NCBI RefSeq assembly: GCF_002865645.1
Contig: NW_020194626.1
Span: forward strand, 868,001-932,000
Source of the DNA: Hyaloscypha bicolor E
Taxonomy: Eukaryota > Ascomycota > Leotiomycetes > Helotiales > Hyaloscyphaceae
Direction: 5' to 3'
Length of the DNA: 64,000 nt
The notes under the pieces are model-generated. The model made no database searches. It saw only the letters and a list, made by a program, of their open reading frames with translations, and was not told the origin of the DNA. Shown here piece after piece: positions 21,352 through 34,003 of this stretch (positions are counted from its first letter, which is position 1; every line of letters starts with the position of its first letter). The position numbers and the translations under genes were made by a program.

Positions 21352-23350
21352 ATGCGATTGGCATTCCCATCCATTGCATTGATCGTGTGCAGCTTCAACA
21401 TAGTTTTTGCAGGGCCTTTGGAGCAGATTTCAGCGCGCACTGTATCCCCAGACAATACCTGTGGGAAAAGTGGAACTGGTGGGGGTGCAGACGGTTATAC
21501 ATGCCCATCTACCCTCCCATGTTGTTCGGTCAATGGGTTTTGCGGGTCCACGAATGAATACTGTTTAACTACTTCTGGCTGTCAGTCTGCCTTTGGAAAC
21601 TGCACAGCACCCTCGGTTGGAACAATCAGCCCTGACGAGACCTGCGGGATCACCGGTGCTGGCACTGTGGGGTACACTTGTGGTGCAGCTAGTCCATGCT
21701 GTTCTGGAAAGTAAGTCGTTGTATCCCTCCTTTTGCCTTAATTCGGAACAGCTCACGAGTGTGGCAAGTGGATGGTGTGGAAATACCACAGACTACTGCA
21801 ACGCATCAGTAGGATGTCAGTCCGCCTATGGAACTTGCAACAATGACACAACTACTTCAGGTGGTGGGACTGGAGGAACGAGTACAAATGGACAGTGTGG
21901 GCCTGGCCAGGGAACTTGCGCCTCAAATGAATGTTGCTCACTTGCCGGATTCTGGTACGTGTTTTTTTCTCGGACTAAATTACCGTTTCGTTCCTCTAAG
22001 GACCGCGTGCCTAGTGAAGCGGTGGTTCAAGCCGACGGTTGTGCTCGACCCGGCTTGAATAATCGAAGAGTTCCACGAATCTCAGACTCCATCTTCGATT
22101 GTCCCGGCCAAATTGGGTACAATAATCACCTCAAACCTGGCTGTATCAGGAGCTGTCATATCCCCTTTCTCCTTATGTCTCAGGAGCCAAGACGGCTCCA
22201 AAATCTCAACTTCTTCAGGCATTATCCAATTCACGTTGCTAACTCTTCTCTAAAGCGGGACCACAGAAGGTCTGGCTGCCTCCCCACCATTAGATATCAA
22301 ACTTACAATTTGTAGATTATTGCGCAGCGCCAGACTGTCAGTTTACCTACGGACCAGCTTGTGATGCCAACAAAATCCCTGCTGGAACCAACACATCGTC
22401 GATTCCGCGAACCCAGCTTGGATCCGTCCTTTATGGGTCCGATGGAATTTATGATTGCGTTAATCCTGGTGACATGGCATTGACATTCGACGACGGACCA
22501 TTTATCTACACCAGTCACATCCTTGATGTACTTGCTCAGTATAATGCTTCTGCAACGTTTTTCATTACTGGTAATAATAATGGTGAGTTATCCTCTACAT
22601 TCCACTGGCCTAATAATCACTCTCCGTCTAGGAAAGGGCCAAATCGACAACACGAGTTTGGCTTGGCCCGCACTCATCCAGTGAGTATTCGGAGTCTCTT
22701 AAATGGCCTATACTGACCTCCCTTTGCAGACGAATGTATAACTCGGGTCACCAAGTAGCATCACATACCTGGTCTCACCCAGATCTATGCAACATCACCT
22801 CCACACAAAGGAAGAACGAAATGTATAAAAATGAGATGGCTCTCCGCAACATCTTGGGTGTAATCCCAACCTATATGCGCCCTCCATACTCATCATGCAC
22901 AGCTGGTAAGTCTCCTATGCTCTCTTCATAAATTTAAGCACTGATTTGTCAAGCATGCGGTTGTGAAGCTGATCTTTTCGAACTTGGTTATGTGATAACT
23001 TATTTCGTACGTGTCCCACCACTTTTCCCTCTTCCTCTTTTCCGCTTCCACTCCATCCTAACAGCTTCCCTCCCCAGGATCTCGACACGCAAGACTACCT
23101 CAACGATTCGCCCACCCTAATCCTGAACTCCGAGTCCATCTTCGACAATGCGCTCGCCGGTGCCTCCTCTACGACGGACGATTTCTTAGTCATCAGCCAC
23201 GATATCCATAACCAGACGAGTCAGGTGCTGGTAGAGTATATGCTGAAGGGGCTGTTGGGCAAGGGGTATAAGCCTGTGACTGTGGGGGAGTGCCTGGGCG
23301 ATCCGAAAGCGAATTGGTACCGTATTGACCCGAGTTCTACTCTTGGATAA
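21352..23350 (+). CDS. Secreted chitin deacetylase with three CBM18 chitin-binding modules
   Basis: A 458-residue secreted enzyme predicted to remove acetyl groups from chitin. Exons fit at 21352-21710, 21769-21954, 22256-22269, 22316-22582, 22632-22680, 22730-22905, 22954-23006 and 23078-23350, all in frame. A signal peptide (MRLAFPSIALIVCSFNIVFA) precedes three Cys-rich CBM18 modules of the type CCSxxGxCGxxxxYC. The third is complete only if a 14-base micro-exon (22256-22269) is used, giving CCSLAGFCGTTEDYC. The NodB domain shows TFDDGP, SHTWSHP, RPPYSS, and ISHDIH near the end. Two GH-like motifs (TFDDGP Asp pair and HTWSH) supply metal ligands. Such enzymes modify the fungal wall and can help hide chitin from host chitinases. 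An ATG nine bases upstream (21343) is an alternative start. Confidence 0.87.
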
Positions 23351-24019
23351 TGTGGTAGGTGGCTGGAAGCGGCGTTTTCGGGTTGGAGAGCCAGGTTACT
23401 TTATACATGGGATTTTGGTTATATATCTGGAGTATTTATGAAAAGGAAAAGCAGAATAATATATTTTTAAAATCTTAGAATACAATAATGCCTTTCTTGC
23501 ACTTATTCTAAAAACTTCAGGGGAGGGTTCAGTCCTCCATTGTTTTGGATAAGTGCTTTACTTCATTAAATTACTCCCGCGCAGAGAATCGTGCTAGGAG
23601 CAATGATGTTCCTACCTTTAGTTTAACATACGAGACCCACAAGGCGCGTAAAGTGTTGGTGCCCAAAGAAGAGGGTTGAGCTCATCGTTGTGTGGTATCT
23701 TGAAATGAAACTATTCATTTTCATTAGCTATGTACCTACTTCTCCTATAGTCAACATCTACGGTGGCCGAAGAAATGTCTCCATAAAGCAGTTCTCAGCA
23801 ACCCCTCCAATGCTTCTAAAACCTCTCTCTTTCGCCTTCCTACTCGAAATCAACCAGCAGCTATTTGATGCAATATCACATAAAGTGCAAGAACCCTCAA
23901 GAGAACGCTGTCCTAAACTTCATTCTCCGCCCATGTTTCATTTTGCTCAGTCCTCAGACTAGGGGGTCAGACTTCGCTACCCCCTTTTCAACTATTAGAA
24001 ATAGATGTTAGCACTAAGA
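23351..24019. other. Intergenic, 0.67 kb
   Basis: 3' side of the chitin deacetylase. AT-rich in its first 150 bases; nothing recognised. Confidence 0.5.
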
Positions 24020-25740
24020 TCAGACCAAATAATTTGCAGTCGATGAGTTACTCTTTGCAAGGAAGCTTTCGTCCGTGGACATGGAGCTAGTCATACCGGC
24101 CACGAGTTTTCTCTGCAGAAAGCGAGCACAGTCTGCCAGGTCTTCCATTCGGTACATTCCAGTAAGAGCTCTTCGACGAGAAGCATTTTCACTGAGCCAC
24201 GACTCTGAGATTTTCCCCAGCTTCTTCTTAGTCATATTAAGATCTCCAGCCTTCTCGCCCTTCGCAACGTATTGTTCAGGGGGGCCTACTGTCAAAGTCA
24301 GCAGATGCAAGATTAAGGGGATGATAGTTTTAAAATACATGCTGCCTTTGGCGATACCGCTCTCTTCAGCGAGAGACTTAACCTTGTTAAGAGGCGCGTT
24401 AGGTCAGCACCCTCTTCAGTCATCTTCGCCTTATATAACCGTTCTTCATCCTTGCTAAAACCTGGTCATGGCCTGTAGGAGTCCTAACGACATCCCAACC
24501 CACACCAATCGAAACCCGGTCGTTGATGCCCTTGTCAACAATTGCCAGACCCCAGAGTGGCTGAATTGGTTTGCTTGTCGGCTTGTTCTCCTTATCCATT
24601 ACAGAAACTCGATCCTCCCAGAAAATCCTGAAAACCTTCTCAATAAACACTCCTGAGTAAAGCATGGAATGGAAGCGAGAGAGTCCTGAAAGCCTTCTAA
24701 ATCGGCCATCAAGATAGTCAATCCACTCCACGGCACGATGAAGGCTGTCTTTTCAGCAGGGGAAGTAACAGTAGATCCTATCAAAAGCTTAAACAAATTT
24801 TGGATATTCCTCGCCGCCTTGATACGGTCCTTAAAAGCCCCTTTCTTGTAAGTTTTAGCTTAAGCAAACACTTCATTTCGAAAGTAATCCATGACGGGTG
24901 AATAGTTGTCGATCTCGTCTGGGTGAGGATTGGTGTGGTCTGGGAACTCCAGAGGAGCTGAAGGATGAACAAAAGCATTGCGTGCTTCTGAAGCCCATTT
25001 AGCGGGGCCAGTCTTGGTCTTTGTAGTCTCGGAGAGTTTCGATGGCGGCTTTATGGACATGGCCGCATTAAACTTGGGGTAAACATTAACAGTCGAAGTG
25101 AAGGATATTCTCCGGCGTTGCCGTCTCGAACATAGAATGGCAAGCCTCTGACAATATATGCCAAAGTATCATCATCGTTGAGGATCTGCGGGTAAAGATA
25201 CAGTCAGCGTTTGGTCGATAAAGATTGTTTTGGGAGGGGAGATTAAGAGGCTGTTGCAAGGAGAGAGGAACAATTCAAGTACGCACTTGGAAAGGCGGAG
25301 CTCTAAAGTCTCTACCATCTTCTCTGAACACACCGGTCACTGCACTGAAGCTGTATAAGGTTAGCCTAAATCCAATCGCGACATGAAATAGGTTTACATG
25401 ATGAAAAGGTACAAATTCGAGCCAAAAGGAATGGAAAATCACTCACTAGACTCGGACACGTTGGGGAACTTCTTCACCGGAAAGTGAATCATCAGATGGG
25501 GATACAAGGCTTCTTCCGAGATGAAGCACCTTCCTCTCCTTGCTGGTGGTGAGAGGAGAGGCGATAAAATGATGGAAGATCTCAACAACGGCCATGCCAT
25601 CAGTGACTTGACTTTTGAAGGCTCCTCCCTTCTACGATGTGATGATCTCCAGGACTTCAGCTTTGATGCCAGCTTAGAAGTTGACGAACGTAACTTCGGC
25701 GGACGCCACCGTAAACAGACAGTGCGATGAGCAATGTTAG
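24020..25740 (-). pseudogene. Decayed gene of unknown family
   Basis: Family not recognised. Minus-strand coding character persists for about 1.6 kb but changes frame repeatedly. One stretch runs HLMIHFPVKKFPNVSES, then after an intron-like GTGAGT gap FSAVTGVFREDGRDFRAPPF, then ILNDDDTLAYIVRGLPFYVRDG (about 25500-25100). The frame shifts near 25090, continues as a 66-residue piece (25060-24860) to a stop, resumes through AKTYKKGAFKDRIKAARNIQNLFKLL, shifts again near 24720, and continues in pieces to about 24020. The consistent strand, protein-like composition and splice-like gaps argue for a former gene. The frame changes and stops argue it is broken. Sequencing error or unrecognised introns could explain some breaks. 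The ends are approximate. Confidence 0.45.
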
Positions 25741-26631
25741 AGATGCGATGAAGTGAGGGATTCCGAGGTGAAGGGCTTTGGTACCTTCATGTTAAGGACG
25801 GGATTGAAGGCGACGAAAACGAAACTCGTTGCTCAGGTTGGTTGAACGGAGATTTGGATTGTGGACTTCCTAATAGGAAGGTTTGGAAGTACTATTGAGA
25901 AGTCCATCTGAGGGCTGAATGGAGGAAGGGAACAATTCTCGAGGTTGAAGGTTGGAGGTGTTGAAGAAGACGAGAAGTGAGCCGAGTTAATATTTGTAAA
26001 TAGGTGCGGAAAGGGGAAGGCACAACCGAAGCGAAGCGACGACCAGAAAATTAATAGTCGGAGCTGATCTCACGCCTAAAGGGCCACTTTAGTGCGACGT
26101 CAAGTCCGACTATTACCACTGCCGAGTGAATTCAATGAGAGTGAATGGTGCTGAGGAACGAGAAACCACGAAAATTGCCTCGTTCAAGATACGTCTTCGA
26201 GGAACAGTTCAGAGAGGCTTTTAGGGTGCGGTCCCCAGCAAGAGCAACGGGAGCAGAAGCAGGTACGCCGGTCAGGTTCTTGTTGATCTTGGGCTACTCG
26301 AGCAACCTGATCAGATTCTGACAGAGGCAGCCGGGAATGCTCGTAGAGCGCACAGCAGCCTTCTCTGTTTGTCCAGACTCGATGCCTCGAGACCCGCTTC
26401 CTACAGCTTCAAAATTGGCATCAAATCACTTAAGAGAGCCGCAATGAGAAGGGAGGCTCGTCAATAAAACGCTTTCTATGCGAGCCACACCTGGCTGAGA
26501 CGACATTCGTGCGCCATATGTCCTGTTCCAACGCCACACATGCAATAATCCATCCTCCCTAGACCTCTCATCAAGAAGCAAACAGTGAGTCACAGCCAAA
26601 GCAACCCGAATTCAGTGTAACGCCGGTCGAA
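25741..26631. other. Intergenic, 0.89 kb
   Basis: Between the decayed gene and casein kinase II beta. No open frame with coding character. Nothing recognised. Confidence 0.5.
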
Positions 26632-27537
26632 CTACACCTGATTATTCATTTCCCCTCCATCCATCTCTCCATTTTCCAAAGCATCCATATCCCCATCCTC
26701 TTCTTCTTCTTCTTCCTCCTCCGAATCTTCTGCCTCGACTTCTTCCTCATCATCTTTGAATCCGCTCTCAATCTCGAGTTTTCTTAACCGTTTCCGCATA
26801 TCGTCTCGTTTCCCATTTTGCCATCTTATCAAAGTCGCTGGGGCATGAACCCTGAAGCCGTATATCCGCGGCACATACCTATCATAGCTCTTCGTCGGGA
26901 TCAGGGCAGGGTAAACTTGGAATATGATATTGTGGAAGGAAGTCCCAAAGTATGCTCCGTCAATTGCTGAATGGCGGGAGGATTTCGGATTGTAGATATC
27001 TTCGCACTTGGCACAATAAAGCTTGACTGCTTTTACGTTTGGGTTGTCTGATTGTCCCATTGGTAGTAAGGGATGTGACTTGCACATCACTCGCGGGCAT
27101 TTGCCAAAATCTGCCTTTTTGTACTTTTCAAGCTATGACAAATCAGATGTGGGTTACTATCACCGAAGAACCACATACCATTTTTGCCAAACCCCTTGTT
27201 GTGACGATATATCTCGCGTGCACAAGCCCATAAAGGTGTCTCGCCGACTTCTCGATCGTCTCTCTCATCTCGTCGTCGCAGTCCAGGTCGAAAACATCTG
27301 TGACTAAGTCTAGGGCGTATTGGTAATATTGGACTTCGGTATTCAGGCCGGTGAGGTTGAATCGATCGGTCAGGTAGTCTTCATCGATTTCGCAAAAGTA
27401 TTCGTTGCCCCTCGATGAAATGAACTACCAGAGACCTGTCAGCGCATGATCAAACAGCGGATATCAACTCGACGAAATACACAAGCTGCAAAGTAGTCAT
27501 CGCTCTGCCCGCTCGACGAAGCACCATAAGATTGCAT
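26632..27537 (-). CDS. CKB1: Casein kinase II regulatory (beta) subunit
   Basis: A 267-residue regulatory subunit that assembles the CK2 tetramer. Exons 27537-27481, 27424-27179 and 27132-26632 join in frame. The family core is clear: ISSRGNEYFCEIDEDYLTDRFNLTGLN, HLYGLVHARYI...RGLAKM, the zinc site CPRVMC followed by LYCAKC, and NPKSSRH...DGAYFGTSFHN. The C-terminus is long and acidic (runs of Glu and Asp after residue 225), as in other fungal beta subunits. The first exon is least certain. The Trp usually found just before the FISSRGNEYF block is absent in this model, and the frame is open upstream of 27537, so the true N-terminus may differ. Confidence 0.9.
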
Positions 27538-28868
27538 ATCTAAATTAGCTCGGGTGACCCTGGAAAAACTGTAGAACCTCGTCCTGTGTATTCTGAGATC
27601 GGCGTCGCGAAGAACTTCTTCAACCGCATCTTGCGCATCGCTGGGTCCACTTGCACCGGTCGTCTTCTTCGGGCCGTAGATCGAGCGCTGTCGCAACTTT
27701 GTTGCCATTCCCTGGAGCAAGGTCGATGGCCTTAATTTACGAAGTGCAAACTGCGCCGCCACAGGGAGCTCTTTGATTCGACAGCCGCAGACCGATTCAG
27801 GCCAAGTACAGTCTATCAGATCCGAAGTTGAGAAGGATGGTGCCAGCGGAAGGCTTCAAGGCTGCGTATGAAGGCCATCCTTTTGAGGTGGATGGCGATG
27901 TGGTTCTCGAGGCCGGCAGGACCGACCAGTCTTCCGGATTCAGATCCATCTTTCTCTCTGCTCTATTCCTACGTCCCACAATCCCTCCTGACTTCTTGCC
28001 AGAACAGGCACGAGCGGCGCATAAGCTCAAGGAAATGTAAGGCTTACCCAATCTCTCCAGTAACTGGTGTAGTCGCTATCCGTCTCGCTATTAAAGTCGT
28101 CCATTTCACGTCACCCTGTGGCATGTGCTCAGGAAGCACTTGCCAAAGAGTAGCAACGTCGTTCGTCGATGTTGAGGAGAAGTCCCGAGGTTGTTTGTTG
28201 ATAAATTGTTGATGAGGCTCATGGCGGAAGCGAAACATGAGTGTGCCCCTCCTCAATTTGACGCGCGCTTTGCGCTAATACAAGCTACGGTTAGGCCCCC
28301 CTTTTTCCGGGGTCTCGTCTGCCTTTGGAAAGAGAGGGAATTTTTCAGAAACGAACACAGTGTTATAGACACCGTCTTAAAGTAGTCCGCGGCTGAGATG
28401 ATTTTGCTGATAAGCTAAATATTCACTGGCGATTTTCAGTAATCCCTGCAATACTTTCCCCAGCTTCAGACAGAGTTTCAAGCGGCTAATTTAGTTGATT
28501 TTAAGTGAAACAAAAATCTGAAAGACTGTCAAGGTCATTTTTGGTTTTATTTTGCGTGTTATTATTCTCCTGATTATTGAGGGGGGGTGGAGGAATCAAG
28601 AGAAGATCCCCACAGATGCTCATCTGCCTTCTTCCAAGTCTATCATAACACCCTGCAAGATCTTACAACTTGTCGGGTCGACAGCCAGAAGGACGATTTA
28701 TGGCAGGCGACAGACCTTTTCAGGCAATGGCTTGCGAGGAAGGGGGCTGCAAATACAATTCACAACGTCGTATAGTCTGAAATCATGATTGAGGCCAGTG
28801 TTATTCAATGCCTTTTGGGTACTGGCATCCGGCGATCGAACTCCGTTCCATGCCGCAAAATCCAACGT
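27538..28868. other. Intergenic, 1.33 kb
   Basis: Promoter side of casein kinase II beta and 3' side of RIC1. A 70-codon + strand frame at 27828-28040 and an overlapping minus frame were seen, but neither has a motif. Bases 28380-28600 are AT-rich. Nothing firm. Confidence 0.5.
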
Positions 28869-31800
28869 CTAGTCTCTAATTACATCATTATGCGGTGTGA
28901 AATAGTCTGCAGTATCGGCCTTTCTGTTCCGAGGACTGCGACTGCCACTGCTAGAGCGATCATCGTCACTGTTGGCAGCTCCCTCGAGACCATGAGAAGA
29001 CCCTCTTGCCGATCTGGGGACTTTCAACCTTGAGCCTTCAAAAAGAAAACTGCTGCCCTCACGCTCGTCCTGGGGGCTTCTTAGATTAACCATCTCCAAC
29101 GCTTCCATCAACGTTGCTCCGGTTTCGTCTAGAGCAGTCAGGAAACGTGCCAACTCTTTACACAGTTCCCAGTCTCCTTCATCCTTTGCTCTGGAGAGCA
29201 GTCGTACCAATTGTTCTGAGCTTGAACTCAACTCCTCAAACGTGTGCAGAATCAGCAGATAACCTCCTGCCGTCTTTAAGGTTCCTCTTTGTAGAGACTC
29301 TTCAAAAAGTTCTTGAGGGGGCGGCAGGTATGTGAACAGCGTGCGCCATGACCGAACTTCCGTCTTGCGGGTACACTGAACAACGATGTCCAGATATCGG
29401 GGGAAAGAGGACAGAAAGGACAGGACGCCGGGTAGAAGAGCGGTTTCTGGAGATGGATTGGTGTCAACTTCTTCATCGAGAACATCGTGTAGGAGGATTT
29501 CCAGCGAGTGAGGGAAATATTCCAAGTTCTTGTACTGATGGGCGAGATGTAAAGCTGCAGAGGAATCGAATCGAGACAAATGAAATCTCAGTACTTGAGG
29601 TATAAAGAGGTGGGTCTAGAAGGTCAGCGGGGTTCCTAAAAACGCAGTTACAGATAACGCACCCGTATCGTGAACCGGAAGAAGGCGAAGTTCACATCTC
29701 GGCGCTGAACGAGGTCCGGTTCAAGACCAAGTAGAATGCCTTTGGCTAATAAGACCGACAAAGGGTAGAAATCGATAGGTATAGACACCATAGGAGGCAG
29801 TTCACGACCCAATTCCGATGGTGCTGATCGAAGAACGTCCAAAACCTCAGGCCAGACCTTCATATCATTGCCCTCAAAAGTCCAGAGAGAGTCTCGAAGG
29901 CCATTTCCCTGCTCTGGACCAAGTTCATCTCTGTTAACGGCGGCTGACACCTCCGGAGCTTGAGCTAGGGCCGAAGCAGCCATATCTCGCATCAAAACAT
30001 AGTATTCGACGTTTTGTGCGATGACACGCATGTCATATTTAAGCTTCCGCTCTTCATTGAGTGACGGCTGAAGAAAGACCAGCTTACCATCAACAAGAAA
30101 TACAACGGTTGCAACGGCAACATCTTGGGATGGATCGCCCTCAATCAACTGGTCATCAGGCAAAATCCAACTCAGTCCTCTCACTCTGGCAGGTGACCTA
30201 ACTATGCCATGAAAGGCAATCTGGCCAACTTGGACGAGATTTACCGTACTGGAGGTCGTCGCGAAGACGTAATGGTAAAGCAAGTTGTCGTAGGTGTAGA
30301 CAAGAAGAGAATCCTCGCCAGATGGAGCAATGAGTACCACTGGAGCCGGTAATTCCTGAATGTGAAGAACCAAAGAGCTGTCAAGGGCAGACTCGCGGGA
30401 GAACAGGCGCAACTCAAACGAATCACCGGCTTCAACGGCGGCGACTAATATATGCTGGTGCCAACACATCCCGCCTCTTACCTGGAATTCGTTTTCCATG
30501 TTCTCATTGACGAAAGTCTTCCATCTACCACTATTGATGCTGTAGTGGGCCAGCCCCCGCCGACCAGCGACAGCAACGTATCGGCCATCAGCGGAGATGA
30601 CGGAGCACCGCATAGGCCATTGGTCCACGAGGTAGCTTGAAGGAATCTGTGCGGTATGCCATAATGAAGCTTCGGCGGATATCGTAGTGAGATCAGGCAA
30701 ATCATAGCCTCGATATACCATTATACTTGATGTTGTTTGGAGTAGTGTTCGTGAAATGTTTGCGGATGAGTAGCAACCCGTGATGGCACTGCGAGCCATT
30801 TCTAATGTCCATATCCGGTAATCATGCTGCCCAATTATGAGGATCTCTGATCCTCCCCCAAGCCAACTGGCTTCCTTAACGCCTTCCAGCCAACATTCTT
30901 CATGCTCCTCGGAGATTCTTGGGTCTGCGCCGAAGCTGGTAGCCCCAGGTTTCCCAAAGACACTCCAAGTAGCCCATCCGTTTTCGTACCCAGCAAAAAG
31001 ACAGTAACCATCAGGAGAGTAGCACAGGCATGTTAATTGCCCTGAAGATTGTCCTGAGACAGATGGTTTGTGCGTATGAGATGGAGGTATGTTGCCGGCA
31101 TAGTCTCTAGCTGTGTACACTTGGATCGTCCCATCCGAACAACCAACAGCTATTAATGAGAATCTAGCATTAACCGTTGCTTTGGTAGCATGATCATTCG
31201 CACCTTGAGGGGCGTGAAAGCAGTAGCCCCTGAAAAGCTTATGTCGTATTTCGAGTTCATTCGAATGAGGTAGCCTCTGAACAGCGTATGCTTTTCCATC
31301 GTTCGTAATCCAGGTTGACAAGTTCATTGGCCTATCATGTATCATTTCGGTGACAGTGGTCTTTTTGGGCAGCCAGTCCATCCGACTGAAAAGTTCAGTA
31401 CTGGTTTGATTTCCAGCACTGTCGGGAGTCCACCTGATGCATTGAACTGCTCCTGGCTTCTGAGTTGCCACAACAAGCTCGTCATCTAGCGCCAAAGCTC
31501 TTCCAATTCCAGCGTCAACTTTGATTACCATCCGAAACCGAACACTGACTTCTCGTACCCCGCCTCCCTCACCTGGCCCCCAAAGGATTCGATCCCCACC
31601 TTGATTCCTGGACCCGCTAAAATTGCTCTGCCTGCGAGTTTGACCGCTTGTATGACTAGCAAAATGTGGTCTAAATACCCGTGCATCTGGATCAGTAGCC
31701 AATGTGTATGTGATCAAATATCCAGAAGTTGTTTGAACCACGAAGATGGCAGAGTCCGGTCGTACGAGGAGGGAGATATTGGGGCCATAGGTACTAAGAG

Positions 31801-32309
31801 ATTTATTGGATCGTACTACTGCTGCTAATATGGCAGTTGGCTGTGGGAAAGTTAGCTGACTGTTTACGGTTATTGGGTCCCTCTTCAGAGCAAAGCTCCG
31901 CCCTGCATACCTTTGTTTGCCAAATTGTCAGCGAAGTCGATGTTATTACTGCAAAAAGATGCCCGGTTCGGGATGTCCTGAGTGCTAGGAGAGGTTCCTT
32001 CTCTGCTGACCCAGCAAGTATGGTCTCGTTTCCAGTCGATCCGGTGATGAATCGACTTTCATGTTCGACGGGCTTGATTCCTGGGTTCATGGGGATCATT
32101 GGAGTCAGGAGTGTGCATGAACCTGATGCGACGTCATGTTCATCCTCTGCTCTTCCCGCCGTCCCGATGCTCGGAGCGTCTACCAGAGAATCACTACCAT
32201 CGATTGTCTCCCGCGATTCAGCATCATCGTCGGACTCGAGTACGTGGTCCCTCGAGGACCTGCTGTTGCTGGCAGCATAAATTCGAGGAGCTCCAATGGG
32301 CCAGTACAT
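28869..32309 (-). CDS. RIC1: RIC1, subunit of the Ric1-Rgp1 exchange factor for Ypt6/Rab6
   Basis: A 1107-residue protein that, with Rgp1, activates the Rab GTPase Ypt6 for retrograde traffic into the Golgi. Exons 32309-31911, 31840-29663 and 29615-28869 join in frame. The N-terminal half reads as a WD-like beta-propeller: MYWPIGAPRIYA start, LFAVITSTSLTIWQTK, SLIAVGCSDGTIQVY, LTCLCYSPDGYCLFAGYENGWATWSVFG. The C-terminal half matches the Ric1 domain, for example FEGNDMKVWPEVL, PIDFYPLSVLLAKGILLGLEPDLVQRRD, and ALHLAHQYKNLEYFPHSLEILLHDVLDEE. The tail after about residue 1040 is Ser/Arg-rich and low complexity. The length fits fungal Ric1. It is head-to-head with TEX1 across 505 bases. Confidence 0.93.
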
Positions 32310-32814
32310 GGCTGGGCAGGACCACTGGAAGCTTCATTCGTGTGGTTGCATGCCAACAAATGGCCCTGCAAAGACTCGTAAGTAAATACTGACTCCTATA
32401 CTTAATGCATCCTGCGGCTTGGGTAAGGAGACTGCGGAGGTTGGAACTTGGAAATAACGTGTGGCAGGCAAGTCCCACCAAGGTTGAGAGGCTGACAATT
32501 ATCTGCAGGGTTCTGGCGCTAGTGCATCCTCAGTGGAACCTTTGCAATGTGATTGTCTTCCTTCACCCTTCACTTTCTTTTCTGGCCAAAGCTGGCTAAA
32601 TTATAGATCTGCTTCGCTTTTACTTTATTGCTGACATTTCCTAGTCACTACCATGCCGCCTTGATAAATTTAGTATTGGAAATCGTCCTATTGTCGAAGA
32701 CATTACTTTAAAACTGAAGAAACTTCGATTCGGTTGTTCCCCAGACCAACAACAAATATTTGCCGGGCATCCCATTCTCTCGCCATTTGTCTGACAAGTA
32801 CCGCAACTTGCGCC
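32310..32814. promoter_or_regulatory. Shared divergent promoter region of RIC1 and TEX1
   Basis: 505 bases separate the start codons of two divergently transcribed housekeeping genes, so both promoters must lie here. No specific site was recognised. Confidence 0.55.
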
Positions 32815-34003
32815 ATGGCACCGACTCGGCCACGTCAAAGCTTTTCGAAAGAGAGGTTTTGGGAGAAGCTGAAGGACTCAAAAACACAGACATATCATGA
32901 CCCTACAGCCACCCGAGGAACTGTATCACATGGGTAAGCTTCTTTTCTCTTGAATCTCTATTCCAAATGGAAATTCTTGGGTGATTGCTGACAAGATTCA
33001 TCAGGTTGCGAACTATTGCATGGAATCCTTTGGGAACTTTGATTGCCACTGGCGCCGCCGATCGTACACTTCGAGTGTAAGTTCAAGTCAATCAATTCAG
33101 ATATAGATGCTGTCACTGACTTTTGTAGATGGAACCCCGAGAGGCAAAATGTGAGATACTCCACCGAACTCAGGGGCCACTCCGCCGGGATTGAAAGGGT
33201 AGCATTCAATCCAGTCAAGGATGCAGAGTTATGTAGCGTGAGCTCAGATGGAGTCGTCAAATTTTGGGACGTGAGAACGAAGGCGGTCATCAATGAGATC
33301 AAGGGTCTTGGTGATGCTTTCACACTTGCGTGGTGTCCCGATGGCGAAAGTCTTGTTGTTGGTAACAAGGTTTGTTTGCCCTTTACCCCTTGACATAACT
33401 TACCCAGCTCCAACAGTTGATATCTTTCAGGCAGATAATCTGTTCGTTCTTTCGCCGACCCAATCAAACCCAATTGCTTCCCATCAACAATCTGTCCAAA
33501 CAAACCAACTCGTCTTCTGCCACAGTGGGAAGAAGATTTTCCTAACAACTGGAGAAGGACGAGTTAAGATCCTCTCATACCCGGATTTCAGGCCAATTCT
33601 CTACTCCAGCTATGATCCAGGACTTCCATTCACTCTGAATGGCCATACTTCGTCTTGTCTTTCCATCGACCTACAGCCAACGGCTCGACTTCTTGCAACT
33701 GGAGGATCCGACTCTATCATTGCTCTGTGGGATACAACCGAGTGGATTTGCCAACGAAGCTTGATAGACATGACTGGACCAGTGAGAAGCATCAGTTTCA
33801 GTTTTGATGGAAGCTATATCGTTGGTGGAAGTGATGAAGGACCGGGCTTGGAAATAGTACATGCAGAGACTGGAGAGAATGTGCTCAGCCTGAAGACGGC
33901 TGGTCCCTGTCCAATTGTTGCTTGGCATCCTAGCCGGTACTGGCTGGCGTACAGTGATCTTGGGAGCCTCAAGATTTGGGGGGTTGACCCAGAAAGGAAA
34001 TAG
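32815..34003 (+). CDS. TEX1: THO complex subunit TEX1/THOC3, WD40 protein
   Basis: A 334-residue WD-repeat protein of the THO/TREX complex, which couples transcription to mRNA export. Exons 32815-32933, 33005-33076, 33129-33369 and 33431-34003 join in frame. The order of motifs is that of THOC3: basic N-terminus, RTIAWNPLGTLIATGAADRTLRVWNPE, LRGHSAGIERVAFNP, LCSVSSDGVVKFWDVRT, LAWCPDGESLVVGNK, LLATGGSDSIIALWDTTEWIC, and PVRSISFSFDGSYIVGGSDE...IVHAETGE. It ends at LKIWGVDPERK. The length is close to human THOC3 (351). Single-copy housekeeping context; no oddity. Confidence 0.92.
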
